This document shows positions 23,540 to 35,384 of a stretch of DNA of 64,000 bases, piece by piece. The stretch covers positions 124,001 to 188,000 of the forward strand of contig NW_026570298.1 of NCBI RefSeq assembly GCF_019649055.1. Reading direction: 5' to 3'. The position numbers and the translations under genes are program-made. Below the pieces are notes generated by a model, which made no database searches, was not told the DNA's origin, and saw only the letters and a list, made by a program, of their open reading frames with translations. Positions within the stretch are counted from its first letter, which is position 1. Each line of letters starts with the position of its first letter. The stretch comes from Paramacrobiotus metropolitanus. Taxonomy: Eukaryota > Tardigrada > Eutardigrada > Parachela > Macrobiotidae.

Positions 23540-24188
23540 ATGCATCTTTATGGAGGAAGACGCTTTGGCAGTGCCAGTCATCCCGTGTACCAATGGAATT
23601 CGGTGAATATACTGACGGAGAGCGGTCTCTTCCAGCACGATGAAGTGATTAACGTAGCGGAGGACGGTCTGATCGTGGATTTCCATTGCAGCGGACAGCG
23701 CGCGCAGTTCGTCAGCTACGACAAAATCTTCGACGCCTTCGTTGCCCCATGCTCGGCCGGTTACCGAGACTGGCGTGACGAACTGTGGCTGAACCCCGCG
23801 GCGACGGAGAATGCCACCGTTCAAGCACTCTGCCGAAAACACCCAAATGGTGCATGGTTATGGCACCCTGGGCGACTTGCCAGTAAGGTCAAGTTCTTGC
23901 CCTTGTGCAACGTCAGCTTGGTCGTCGCGGAAGTCCAGATTGAAGGACGTGAACAAACTTAACTGTTCCCCGTTGAACAATTACGTTTTCCGCTGTTGGC
24001 GATAAATTTGGCCGGACTGGCAGTGCAGCCGAATGCCTTCGTGCTGCGAGAGTATCGCCTGCCGGAGAATTATGGGTCGACCGTCACGGCTGGCTTCCGC
24101 GGGCGATTTGAGGCGTATCGTATCGGTTCTCAGCCAGACGTTCACGTATCTGCAGCGTTGTTAGAGGCCAGTGAGCGAAGAGAGATTG
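23540..24188 (+). pseudogene. TKF-4: orphan, broken exon 1
   Basis: Starts MHLYGGRRFG and aligns through both Tudor-like repeats. A TAA at 23960-23962 interrupts it where relatives have ELFPVEQ. A further frame change lies around 24120, in the KH0-like part. The exon end aligns at 24188 before GTACCG. No exon 2 or 3 follows; the next DNA leads into the chemoreceptor cluster. A truncated gene relic. Confidence 0.8.
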
Positions 24189-25621
24189 GTACCGCTGTGT
24201 AATGTCCTAGAGATGCTAATTATTCGCTGAACTTCTTCGTATATCTGGCGGTCAGCAAGGAGTACCGACAACAAGTTCACACGATGCTGACCACAGCATG
24301 TGGGGGGGGGGGTTGTATCACAGTCTTCCAAAAGGTCAGCCAGTCGGATTGTATCGTATTCCACGGCGACACCGGCAACGGTCGGCGGCCCGCGTTCGGT
24401 CCACTTCCAACCAAGATAAACCGGCACGCATACGCAAAGGTCACAAGCTGGCGATCAAGAAGTATTTTTATTTTATTCTGCCTTAGTGTACTAGCCGGTC
24501 CGGATGATTAGCACGAAAAGAAAACAGCGAAAATGTTAATTCATGGGATACGCGACTTACGCCAAACTACATAATTATATAATACGTCACGCCACTCGGG
24601 TTTCTTACATGCTTTTGGCCTGGCTGGCTGGTGCAGGCCTAATATTCAGGAACACTCGTATTAACGAATCACGATAACCGTAATCGCCGGGTGGATTGTG
24701 GTTAGACGAAAGTCGGCGCAATAGAGGCGATCTGGCTGCGAAGCAGTTTTTCGTTGCAACAATTGTATCGTATCTGTAGTGGCCATCCTGCAAAGCGCTG
24801 ACAGTGCTCTGAGCATGCACGAGCTGTATCTTAACGTGTTAAATTTCCGGACCGGCTTGTACATGTACCATACATTGTACGATATCTCATGCACATTAGA
24901 AGTAATTGTGTATCTGTGCATCATTCCGTCAATGACCGTAAAAATAAGCGTTTAGTTGGAGGCCTTATTCTACTATTTGTCCTACAGATCTCCCACAAAG
25001 TTTCTACATTTTTAAAGGTAACATGTTTAACCGTGTTTTCATTAAAGTGACCGTGTTGTGTGCACAGTAAATGTCGCCTTGCATCGTCTTCCACGGCAAA
25101 ACTCATAAACGGTCACGGTGAGCGTCCCATTTTCTATTCAAACAGAACCGGCATATATCGGCATAAATGTGTAAAGATCTGCACTCCAAGGCAATCTCCT
25201 CCATTTCAATCTGCTATGCCAAATAAAGTATTAATAAAGTATTTTACCTGTATTTGTGTTAGCACCTGTGTGTTGCCTGCGCATTAGTTTCTCATCACTC
25301 ATCAGTCGTCTAAACTAAAAACAAACCCCAAACCCTGGGGGGGGGGGGGGCATAATTCTGCATTAATGTTGTCGGGTTCTGTTGATTTTCTTTGAATGGG
25401 GTGAAATTAAGCGTGCATGGCGAAATTCCATTAGAGATAGCTGATTTACTTAATTTCGGCATAATGGGAGCATCCTAGTCCTTTCAGTTTCGAAGTAACT
25501 GCTAAAAACTGGAGGTGGTACAGAAAATGAAGGCTATAGTAATATAAGTGTGCCAGTAAAATACGCATTTAAGCAATACACATGAATATGGCACTAAATA
25601 AATGCCAATAAATTCCTGCGG
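24189..25621. other. Intergenic, no gene assigned
   Basis: Contains two G runs (about 24300 and 25340). No coding region or structured repeat recognised. Confidence 0.4.
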
Positions 25622-27106
25622 TTAGATGGATCCCCTTATTGATGAGTTCGAACAATTTTCGTGAAATGTTGTCTTTAAGCGCTCAATGTCCTCTGGAGAC
25701 AAATCCTCCCCTAACTCCACAATGACTAACGCGTACGTCGTAAGAGCACCAGCGAGCTAAACATTATGAAAAATAAGGGTAGCAAAACCAGAATCTCTGC
25801 AGTTACTGTAGCGCAAACGTGAAATTTCTGACAGCAAAACTCGTACCGACACTACAAAAGCACGGTCCACAAGGAAAAACTTTCCAATCGTAAAACCAAC
25901 TCGGCTGGTCTGAATCTGAGTGACGTAATATGATAGTTTATAGCGCGTTTCCTGGACTTCGACGAAACGCAAGCACTTGAATATTGTTGGCACAATGGCT
26001 TCCGCCTGTTAAACAATCCGTCCATAAGAACCCGAAACCACACTCGTATGGTTTCTCAAATTTTTTATTAAACGTAAACGATAATGTCATTTTTATTTAT
26101 GTGACGTTTTTTCGGTGTACGAATGCATAATTACCTGAGCGTTGGCAGCTACAAAACCAGCAGTAAGAACTGAAAGTCCGTAAATGGCCAACATGACCGT
26201 TTGCCCGCTACCAGGTATAGCATTGTTGCCGGTTAGAAAGGTCACGCCCAACATGAGAGACAGCACATAAAACAGGTAGACAATCAAATTGGGATACGCC
26301 AGCAGGGAATCCAGATCCTCGATCTCCTCAATCACTGTCGCGTGCTCGCTGAGAATTTCTTCGACTTTTGCATGGTCTTGTGCGACGGCTCTAACTAAGG
26401 AGTACTTGATTTCGCGCAAACAGAGTACAAAAGCGACACCCGTCAAGGAAATCATAAGCTGCACAAGGGTAACATGTATGAGATAGATACACTGGTGCCC
26501 AAAGCTTAACCACCGTATCGCAGAATATATTACAGGATGGGTGTCCTGTGAGTTTTGCAGCAGCCAAAGCAGTCCAGAAACTTCTGTCCCGTTTCCGGCA
26601 ATAAATGTCGCCCTGATAAGGGGCCATAAACGATAACCATACATTCCAATGGCGTTTAAGTAGAATATGTTATAAAACAGGCACCACCACTTTCGTGTGT
26701 CTGCATTCCACTTGGTTTCACTGAACTGGTCAATATGGCGCACCACATGCTCGATGCCAGTATGCACTCTCATTACCAGAACGCACACCAAAAACAGGCT
26801 AACAAACTGTACGCCGGCTAACGCCTCGCTCACCCGGTCCTGAATTGGCACGCTTTGTATTCTGGAAGAATTCGCATTTCTTTTGTACAGCAGAAGAGAA
26901 AAGCTCATCGCCATCCAAATGAAATAGACCACCACCCATATTCTCCAGGCAATTTGCGCAATACGCTTCCAGAAGGGCTGCTTCTGAATATTCTGAAGTG
27001 GAAACAGGCCGTGTCCGCAAAGCCGGAGGATTAGAAAACAAGGACGGATGCCATTCAGTATAAAGCCGCCGGGTATATTTTTGGAGTGAGAATGTATCAT
27101 TGTCAT
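25622..27106 (-). CDS. Gustatory-receptor-like seven-transmembrane protein, three exons, open
   Basis: Minus-strand exons 27106-26135, 26005-25847 and 25756-25622 join in phase 0 into 421 aa, the usual size of insect-type gustatory receptors. Donors are gtaatt and gtacga; acceptors are tttaacag and gtttag. Several hydrophobic segments are visible (WVVVYFIWMAMSFSLLL; VSLFLVCVLVMRV; LTGVAFVLCL; LIVYLFYVLSLMLGVTFL; AIYGLSVLTAGFVA). Exon 2 (RVGFTIGKFFLVDRAFVV) and exon 3 (GALTTYALVIVELG) match the conserved C-terminal layout of the family, with TYALVIVE in place of the typical TYxxxLxQ. It would act as a ligand-gated channel in sensory cell membranes. The start was taken as ATG at 27106; the frame stays open upstream to about 27225, so an upstream exon is possible. 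Confidence 0.8.
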
Positions 27107-27225
27107 ATTGTGACCGCTTTCAAAGGGTTTTAATTCAGGAAACTCACAAAGAGCTGAATGTAGTAATGCAATAACCAAGCACGTTTCGGACCTCAGGTAC
27201 TTTAAATCGGATGCCTTCCATATTC

Positions 27226-27930
27226 TTTAGGGAGCATCATAGACAGCAATTACTGCTACATTTGACTAAAGGCTTCGTCTCTGTTTCATGGTTCGTAAGG
27301 TTCGACCGTAGAACCGCGTGTATGCAGAGTTCGGATTAACCGTGTCCCTTGTTGGACCGTTGGACAGTATAAAATAAATAGTAAAATATTTGATTTAAGA
27401 CAGAGTATTTGTACAATTAATAGTTTTAAAAAATCTTGCTTGATCACGGTTTAATATTGTAGCTTATCTTGGATCTATGCGCATAGATTTTGATTACACC
27501 AGTACGCACATTAATGGTTTACATTCTAATTACAGTACGCAGCAAGATACACTGTACAGAACGATGTTCGAATGAATTTAATATCTACCTGATTCCGCAA
27601 TACAGATGTAAGTTTGCAAATACAAATATCACCAATGTAGCGCATCACCAATGGTTAACGCGTTTCATAGACCAAAATAAATAACCACGAGGGTGCAGTG
27701 TGGAGTCCACGTAAAACCTTACGCTAGCCTTAATTCCCAGAGACACCTAACTGGCCTCATACACTCTCAGGGGAAATCCATGTTGATGTTCCTGGAGCCA
27801 GGTCGATTTTACCATGACGTACACATGCTTGTATCTACATACCATACCATGTAACAGAGTGGGAATAAAATTCAGCTGTGTGAAACTGCCAATAAGCAAA
27901 CTAAAATAAAATATATCGACAAAAGTACAC
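27226..27930. other. Intergenic within receptor cluster
   Basis: AT-rich spacer; nothing recognised. Confidence 0.4.
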
Positions 27931-27938
27931 GTGCTTGG

Positions 27939-28420
27939 CTATTGTGCCGCCTTGTGCGTTACCCTACAGTAGTCCTTGGACGAAGCCCTCTTGATCACAT
28001 CCCCTTTACTGCCGCACTTGGTTAGTATCTGTAGTCTTAAGTGGTTTGCAGTGTTAAACCACTCCGCAGTTGCTGAAAAACTGCGCGAAACGAAATTGAA
28101 ATGTCGCTCGAAATCACTCTTGTAAAACTCATTCGCTACAGAAGACATGCACCAATGCCGCTAAAAGTGCAACAGGCTGGATAGATACAGTTATTTTGCT
28201 ATGTCTACTAGGAATTAAATTGTGAAGAGCCAGATACAAGTTGTATCCAAAACGCATAGGTACTGAATATAGTATACTGTAGCGAGCATTGTTATGCTTA
28301 AATAAAAGCAGCTTCGTACGGTAGCGTGTAAATTTATGCAGTCCACAAATGGAGAAAGACATTGCCACACATCGCCGGGATAACGGCAGAGCAGTGTGCC
28401 GTGCTGTTAACTGGCGTTCC
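27939..28420 (-). pseudogene. Possible third receptor remnant
   Basis: Minus-strand frames with hydrophobic segments (FGYNLYLALHNLI; PVALLAALVHVFC) continue, after a frame change near 28145, as VANEFYKSDFERHFNFVSRS. This resembles the N-terminal half of a chemoreceptor and overlaps the last exon of the neighbouring pseudogene in another frame. Weak evidence. Confidence 0.25.
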
Positions 28421-28984
28421 TTTATCCCCTAATTCCGACATGATCAGAGTATAGGTAACAATGGCTCCGGCTAACTGCAAAAAGTATGATAAATAAACGA
28501 TTTTCATTACGATGGAATCTGATGCATCACCAATTAGTGCTTACCGATACTACGAACGTTCGATCCATCACAAAAAAGTTTCCAACCGTGAATCCAACTC
28601 GGACGGTATGGAGAATTGTTATGTAAAAGGACAAATCAGAACGTTCATGGCGATCGTCAACTGTACGAAGGAACTTGAATAACAGCGGTATCACAGCTTC
28701 GGCCTGCAGACACAACATAATTCTTATTTTCAGTTAAGTCGATAGTACTGCCTTAAAACGATTCACCTTTGCACGACGCTGTTAATGCTCATTAGACTGC
28801 GTAACTGGAACGAAGCAACATAATGTGTAAAATTACAAGAATATCTAACTGCTCTTTTTCACGAAATTTCAAACTTAAAAGGTCATATGCCGACTCCTGT
28901 CAAGTTTAATTTTCCAAACTAAATTAGGTCAACGACGAGAGTTGTACAACTAGTATTCTGCAGTGCTGCATATCCCAAGATTTC

Positions 28985-29115
28985 GTAAAACAAATTATAT
29001 TGTAAACAAATTGTATTGTATTAATTGTATTGTATTAATTTGTATTGTATTAATTTGTAAAAACAAATTGTATTGTAAAAACAAATTGTATTGTATTAAT
29101 TTGTAAAACAAATTC
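28985..29115. repeat. Short tandem repeat TTGTATTGTATTAA
   Basis: Imperfect head-to-tail copies of TTGTATTGTATTAATT and AAAACAAATTGTATTG just before the 29146 start. It could be the promoter-like 5' end of the element encoding that protein. Confidence 0.6.
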
Positions 29116-29145
29116 GAATGCAGAACTCAATATTTTGAATATTTT

Positions 29146-30072
29146 GTGAAAATGAGCTTTCCTGAGTTTCCTCGGTCTCTGTATGACTTAAATGGTTCGA
29201 GTATTGTTTGGACAAAATTTATACCGCAGTTTAAAACTTTGGTGAGCTATGTGGAAAGCCTGAATGAGGAAGTTGAGCAGCTGACGGCCCTCAACAAGGC
29301 TCTGACAGGGCAGTTGGTTCAGCACGCGAACGGGTCCTGTTCTTCTGTGGCTCACCCCCCACCTGATGCATCTCAATCTTCAGATAATGTGGAAGCGACT
29401 GATAAAAATATTGAGGAATTGTGTGAAAGAATGTTTCTGGTTGAGTGTGCAGTTGGTCACCAGTGGAATGGGATGGATGAGTACATGAAGGAAGACCCCG
29501 ATTATGTGAAAACTGTGGACGAACATTTTGGAGTGACAGACTATTCGGTAGACATTCCTGGTTTGAAGCAAGCGGGTAAAATCTGGAGCCCTAAGAGGAT
29601 TGTCCCTGCGAAATTCGAGAAAGGACAGCTTGCCCAGTCACAATCGAAGAACCCCACCACATCCACGAACCATCCTACACTGGCGATGAAATCACAGTCT
29701 TACGCATCAGTTATCAAGAAGGCACCGAAGGTTGTGCATGGCACGCGTACTGGAACGAGTGAGGGACCCTCGAGAGAACTGACGGAAACACTACAAGCCA
29801 AGCACCAGCCACATGCGGACTTTTGTGTGAGAGGTATCCCACGGGTCGAGGATTCGAAGTTTGACAGTGTTAATGACTACAATGCGTTCATTGCCAAACA
29901 GCTGGAAGATGTAGGAATTCCCACAAGATTTGTGAGTGTATACGTTCCTGCTCGTGGAGATAGACGGTCTTCCACGTTTGCCCGCATTGGTACGTTTAAA
30001 GAAATGGCAAAAAAAATTATGGAACCTGAGATTTGGCCAACAAATGTGTTTGTAAGGGAGTGGGTGTACTAA
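29146..30072 (+). CDS. 308-aa LINE ORF1-like protein, intact, in receptor intron
   Basis: A single uninterrupted frame with no introns, antisense inside intron 1 of the receptor pseudogene. Residues about 20-60 are heptad-rich (FKTLVSYVESLNEEVEQLTA), giving a likely coiled coil. The middle is Ser/Thr/Lys/Gln-rich and basic. The last 90 aa (ADFCVRGIPRVEDSKF..VSVYVPARGD..TNVFVREWVY) have the alternating strand-helix pattern of RRM-like domains in ORF1 proteins of non-LTR elements. This layout (coiled coil, basic linker, RRM-like fold) suits a nucleic-acid-binding ORF1p. No ORF2 follows. Alternatives are a domesticated gene or a retrocopy. The family is inferred, not recognised by a specific hit. 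Confidence 0.55.
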   Translation: MKMSFPEFPRSLYDLNGSSIVWTKFIPQFKTLVSYVESLNEEVEQLTALNKALTGQLVQHANGSCSSVAHPPPDASQSSDNVEATDKNIEELCERMFLVECAVGHQWNGMDEYMKEDPDYVKTVDEHFGVTDYSVDIPGLKQAGKIWSPKRIVPAKFEKGQLAQSQSKNPTTSTNHPTLAMKSQSYASVIKKAPKVVHGTRTGTSEGPSRELTETLQAKHQPHADFCVRGIPRVEDSKFDSVNDYNAFIAKQLEDVGIPTRFVSVYVPARGDRRSSTFARIGTFKEMAKKIMEPEIWPTNVFVREWVY

Positions 30073-30964
30073 GTTGTGTGTGTCGTGGTGTTTAAATACG
30101 CTACAGTATTCTTGTTTATAGCTGTTATATTATTGTTAAAGCTTGATCTGTAATACTGTGTATTCTGGAGAATTGTTGCTGTTGTGAGTGTCTGCTGCCT
30201 CGAATTGGGATTCTTCCCTGAATGTGTGCGGACGTTAAACCATTAAACTTAAATATTACCTGACAGTTAACGGCGACGAAGCATGTAGTCATAATGATAG
30301 TAAAACGGACAGCCATTACGAAAACCTCGAATCCAGCCGTTTCGATATTGCTGCCCTTAAATGCTGAGATGCCCTGCATTAAGCCCAAGAGAAAGAATTC
30401 GAACAGGATAAACGCTGGTACCGCCATCAATTTATCGAACCGTGATACGTGATCACTCAGTGTCATGTGATCATTCAAAATGACCTTTACGGTTTTCAAG
30501 TCGCATTTTAGACAAGCGCATTTCAATGACCACTTTATCGCGTGAAAGCAGAACGATATGCCCGTCAACATAACAGCAATCATCAGCTGCGATATCAACA
30601 GCGACCAGATGTAGATGAAGTGGTGAATCATAACCAATACCCGTTTACAAAGAAACACAGAAGGATGACTATATTCCAAGTAACCAAATATCCAAATGAA
30701 TCCCACAACATCGAAGCCGCACGGTTACGAAGGTTCCTTTCACGGCGGTTACGAAGGTTCCTTTCACGGCGGTATAGAAACGCCAAGAAGCGGCGGAAAA
30801 ACTAATGACAGACAGCAAGGCAGCGCAGTACAAAAATGACCTTTCGTTTCTCTTGCTGAGATATTTAATGCCAAAAGGTCCACCTGGCGCAGTACATGAA
30901 TAATTTGATTGTGTATGCTGATCATGTAGATGCTCAGTGTACACATGGACACGTGGCTTAAGAT

Positions 30965-31517
30965 TAGAGCCCCCAAACAGCGCTTTTACAATGGGCTTGC
31001 CGTATACGGTACTGCCGTATACGGTATACGGTACGGTCATTAGAGGCTTTTTGCAACTGCTCCACTTAACCATAGCCATACACTTAACCATAGCGTATGG
31101 TTAAGTGCGAGCGTATGGTAAGTGCGGATACCATACAAACTCATTGTATGGTAGCCGACTTCCAGCGGTTCCTCTTAATTTCTAAACACTTTAACTTCAC
31201 TAGTCGTGGACTTTCCAAGCACAGAAAACATCAGAGAACTTGAATTTTAATGCTTCGAAGGAACCAAAGCTACGTTGCACGAGAAAAAAAATTAAATTCG
31301 AAGACTCCCAAAAATCAGTTGCGCCTGTTCTAAGGTATCCTGCACACTGCCACGGTCGTCTAGCTACCAGATAAGTGATGGTTAAGGTATGGTTATGGTG
31401 TTTTCTGCAAAAAGCCTCTATTCCAGTTATTTTTGCCGTAACCGTACCGTACAGTAGGAGCCGTAAGCGGAAACCGTACGTAGCCGTACAGAAATTTGCT
31501 ACTGTTTGGGGGCTCTA
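30965..31517. mobile_element. 553-bp hAT-like MITE with 8-bp duplication
   Basis: Perfect 16-base inverted ends TAGAGCCCCCAAACAG are flanked by the exact duplication CTTAAGAT (30957-30964 and 31518-31525). An 8-bp duplication fits the hAT superfamily. The interior is rich in short repeats (CCGTATACGG; CATACACTTAACCATA) and encodes nothing. It interrupts the receptor pseudogene. Confidence 0.9.
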
Positions 31518-31984
31518 CTTAAGATACCGCACAGCTGGTTGACGATGCTTTGAGTGGTCTTGTCACCTCGCAGCGCCGTGGAAATTCGACGGCATACGCT
31601 ACAAATCGCGAAAATTATTAGCAGTGCAATATACGAGTATATAACGATTCCTGCCCTCCAGAGTGTTTTTGTTATGCGCTTCCACGCGGGTACGGTTGAC
31701 AGTAAATGTTGGATAGGGAAGCAGCCATGCCCGAAGGTGGCATTTTATTATTTTACCGTTGCGCTTTCAGAGACTCCAAAACTAAAAGGTAGTCCAGTGC
31801 CTTCGCAGTATTCGGTCTACTTTGTGGCTGGGCTAAATACCAGCGACCAGCTGCTTCAAACGTCAGGCCCCGCAAGAAATTTGTGCTGTGCAAAAGGTCA
31901 GTTTCGTCGACCAGCGTCACTTCATAACGTTCCAGGTGTCGCCGGTCTTCGGCAAACGAACCCTTTTCTGCTAAAAGCAACATA

Positions 31985-32367
31985 GCAGTAATTCCCTTTT
32001 TCGTAACATTTCAACCAGCATTACCGTGTCAGCATCTGCTTCTTTCGAAGACAGGCAAATTCCGGTGTGCATCAAAAGATGGTCTTCGATTAATGCATGT
32101 CTGTCCTATAAAACTCGTTTAGAAACTGGCTTTAGATGTTAATCAGTTACGTATGAATCATACGGTATGACTTACGAAAATCGTAGATAATGCTGGGAAT
32201 AATTTGCATTTTGAGCAGGCAGTTAAATTCTTCTCAATAAGTATAACTTCTTGGTTGTTGCTGTCTTTGAGTACTCGTATTTCTCCTTTACTGGAGACGT
32301 TGCCGTCACAGTCAGCGTTGCCGAGCCCTGAAGAGGCACTGTTCCATTGCATCCTGGCGCACCGCAT
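31985..32367 (-). other. Unassigned minus-strand exon-like blocks
   Basis: One frame (32367-32179) ends at a strong donor GTAAGT at 32178 and encodes a hydrophilic peptide with CSKCKLFPALSTIF at its end. After an acceptor TTTTATAG (about 32118) a second frame reads DRHALIEDHLLMHTGICLSS. The blocks may belong to the receptor pseudogene's 5' end or to a separate broken gene. Not recognised. Confidence 0.25.
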
Positions 32368-32511
32368 TTGATGGCAAATATTTCTGAGACCTGTCGCGTA
32401 TGTTACAGCAATCGTTACTTATTGAAAGTTTCTGTTCCTACTTTCACTAGGGTAACAATAGAAGTATCGTTAACTCACCGCCTCTGGATCGGCATAGATA
32501 CGGCAGCGGCA

Positions 32512-32533
32512 TTGTTGTTGTTGTTGTTGTTTA
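32512..32533. repeat. (TTG)n microsatellite
   Basis: About seven TTG triplets in a row. Confidence 0.8.
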
Positions 32534-32654
32534 TTCAGCTTAATGTCTACAATAATCAGGACAACCCTGCTCGAGGTTGTAGACTACCACAAGAGAATGT
32601 GCTTCCATATTAATGAAAGCACTGCACTGCACAAAACAAAGAACAATACAAAAG

Positions 32655-34390
32655 AAATCTACAATAAAGGAAAATGCTTAGCATTAAGGAAGCGTTTGGT
32701 CCAATTTAATTCCGTCCATTTGACACGATCTACACTGTCGCCGAAGCAGGTGATGCTTGAGTACGACTCTCTGGGTAGTTTTAATTTGTTCCAAAGCTGC
32801 GCCATAAGGAATCCGAAACTCCTTTCACTTAGTAATATCCGTCCGTTGAAACACGTCTTCGAAGGGTCCACTGCATAAGGATGTCCGTCCAGGGCGGTAG
32901 CTTGGCGCGTTCTGCCTGCAACACAATCAGAAACGGCAGCATACTGTTCGCGAAGTTTAAAAAAACAATTCGCCGTAAGGGACAAGGCTAAATACCATTT
33001 TGTACATGAGGAGTACGAGGACGAGCTTAGTACATATGATAGACAAAAAAACTAGCGAGAGAATCTGATAACCATGCCCGGCCCGTGCAACACGGGCAAC
33101 CACCCAGGTCTGTCAGTGCTGGTAAATACATCACATTTAATACAAATAATCACCCCAGTATTAAATACCGCACGCTTTATTTCTTACAGTAAAACTTTGA
33201 CTTTGTAGAACCACATGTGAATTTCAGAGTACTCACTTTTTACCCATTCTGAAAGATTTTTAATTTTAGTCGGAGTATTTGTCACATCGCTAAGTCCGCT
33301 ACGAGTGTTTTCTTTTTCGCTTATTTTTCTGCATCAGTTTTTCTGCTTCCCGTTGCTCGAGCGCTGCGATTACTTTACTGTCAGTCGCAATAAGCCCTGC
33401 TTCGGCGCGCAGATTTAAGTTTTCTCTTTTCTGAGGACGTCGCTGGCAGGTTCCTCCACACAATTCTCACTCAACGGTAGGCCCGAAACAACGCTGATAC
33501 TCGTGAAAGAAATCTCCATCGCAGGTGCAGAAAACAAACTGGCAGGTAGCCGTACGTCGGTGATATTCTCAATTTCTCATCGTAGTACATCTCGCCAGAT
33601 GAATCTTTATATTTAGATGGTAATTTTATAACATTACTATCAAGAGATTGGTTAATTAATGTCAGTCACTGGTTACTGGAAATTTTGCGGAGAACCAATT
33701 ATAAACAAAGTTATAAAACCAAAACAAAACTCGCATTTAAATTTCAATACGAGTGTGCGTTACAGTAAATAGCAGACCGTGTTCAGCTAACGGCTGCGTG
33801 ACGGCGCGCGGCTACCGCCAGCCTAAGGTGGCTGACAGTGTTGCACAGCACGCAAATGGTTATCAGATTCTCTCGCTAGTTTTTTTGTCTATCACATGTA
33901 CTAAGCTCGTCCTCGTAGTGACTTTTTGATGCGGCAAAATAACAGCGATTTATAATTAGTCAGTCGTAGTGCTTCGGGATATTCAAAACTGCAAGGTCCT
34001 AAACGAATGGTCTTTAGGAATCGACACTGACATTGTTCAGTGAGGTCAATCAGCAGCTTATGTTGACAGAAAGCGACAGTGCTCCCGTACTCGGCGATGG
34101 GCTTGACGAGTGAGTCGTACAGCTTTTTTCTCGCAGCGGTATTTTGATAATTATGGAAACAGGGCATTCAGGTAGCGGATGCGTTTCCTTATTCGACTTG
34201 CTAAGTTTTCACTATGGTATTTCCAGTTAAGTTGACGGTCAAGATAGATACCCAGATATTTCGCCTCTTCCCGCAATTGGTATACTCTCGTTGTTGATAG
34301 AGTATACACTACCCTGTAGCTTAGCGCGTCTTTTCGTTCACGTGATGCGAAATAATCTGTATTTTATCGAAATTGACTGTACAAACTTGT
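32655..34390 (-). mobile_element. Jockey/CR1-type LINE remnant, C-terminal RT region
   Basis: The minus strand shows, in the expected order, VNFDKIQIISHH (about 34370), EAKYLGIYLDRQLNWKYH (about 34250), KKLYDSLVKPIAEYGSTV and TEQCQCRFLKTIRLG (34150-34000). After an interruption it continues with LMYKMVFSLVPYGEL (about 32990) and the end FGFLMAQLWNKLKLP (about 32790). These are the thumb and C-terminal landmarks of apurinic-endonuclease LINEs. The 5' two thirds are missing. A 900-bp MITE splits it at 33016-33915. A short frame change lies near 34170-34200. Confidence 0.75.
33016..33915. mobile_element. 900-bp Tc1/mariner-type MITE inside the LINE remnant
   Basis: Inverted ends of about 60 bases start CGAGGACGAGCTTAGTACAT and are flanked by TA on both sides (33014-33015, 33916-33917). 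A TA target and long inverted ends without a coding region fit a non-autonomous Tc1/mariner-like element. LINE coding sequence continues on either side, so the order of insertion is clear. Confidence 0.8.
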
Positions 34391-35384
34391 CTAGACTGTT
34401 GTTTCCTGCTGATTAGTATGACTGTGCCGACATGCTGTCCTGTTGATGAGCTATTTTCGGTTAAACGTTACTCGTTACTCGTTTCGGTTAAACGTTACTC
34501 GTTACACGTTACAAACATGCTGCGCCAAAAATGCTTATTATAATTATTAGACAAATTACTCACTCCTGACGTAGCATGCGCTTTATTTTTAGTAAACAGT
34601 CGGAGACCCTGACGGGCTAAGCGGAAGGGAAAGGATAAAAGTGCAGAATCTGCACAACCACTCACGTGAACGACAGCATTTTGGGATATCGATTCTGATA
34701 TCGTGCAGGTTGTACTTTGTACGCATGTTCTTGTTGGAACTGTAAGCTAAATTAGGTAATGACTCATGAGCTGCGTTATCTGCATTTGTTGAAGCCAGCG
34801 TTCGCAAAAGCACTTCCTGCTTCAGCAAGTTGTCCGTTGACTCGAACTTTCAAACCATTCAATAAACAGGCAAGCCATAGCACAATAATTTCTCGTAGCT
34901 CGGAATTAAGTGATTATCCGTTTGTGATATCGGTTGTATAATATTTTCCAAAACTGCGTAAGTATTGTAGCGATAGAAGTTGTACAACCGTAAGACCACC
35001 CAGTTATGATTCATCATTGCGTTATGGATTTCTGTCCATTTTACCGGCTAGCTGTTCTTCTTTACAATTTATTCTTGTCTCAGCTTGCTACAGCTTGCTA
35101 CTCAAGCTTAATATACACTGCGTGGACAATCTCTCGATTGTGTAGCGGCAGGACGGGATAAGAAAGAGGAATACTGGGATTTAAAATAATTTCGGATTTG
35201 TGTATATAAAAGGAATAATAATAGTAGGGGAAAAAAATTTGTGAGTGTATGAAGGACATGAGAGGCTGTGGGTGTTTCTTTACTACAGTTGAGACCTTGA
35301 AAATTGCGCGTTTAGTCTGTAACTTTCCATAGGTTTCACAGTCATTTTGGTGTAGTAATTTGTGTAGTAGTAATTTGCGTAGTT
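34391..35384. other. Intergenic with dispersed repeat
   Basis: The 34970-35105 part (AGCGATAGAAGTTGTACA, AAGACCACCCAGTTATGAT, GGCTAGCTGTTCTTCTT) recurs at 49776-49935 with few changes. No gene recognised. Confidence 0.5.

Larger units (their letters stand above)
28334..31985 (-). pseudogene. Second gustatory-receptor-like gene, disrupted
   Basis: Exon 3 28474-28334 (GAIVTYTLIMSELG), exon 2 28703-28545 (159 bp, the same length as in the open paralogue; RVGFTVGNFFVMDRTFVV) and exon 1 ending at 30260 (CFVAVNCQ, donor gtaata) keep all splice signals. Exon 1 upstream is broken. A 553-bp hAT-like MITE sits in the coding sequence at 30965-31517. Frame changes lie near 30840 and near 30710, where a 21-bp unit (AAGGTTCCTTTCACGGCGGTT) is tandemly repeated. 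Beyond the MITE the frame resumes with HGCFPIQHLL..FAICSVCRR, matching HGLFPLQNIQ of the open gene. The 5' limit is uncertain (31750-31985). Intron 1 carries an antisense ORF1-like gene. Confidence 0.75.
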
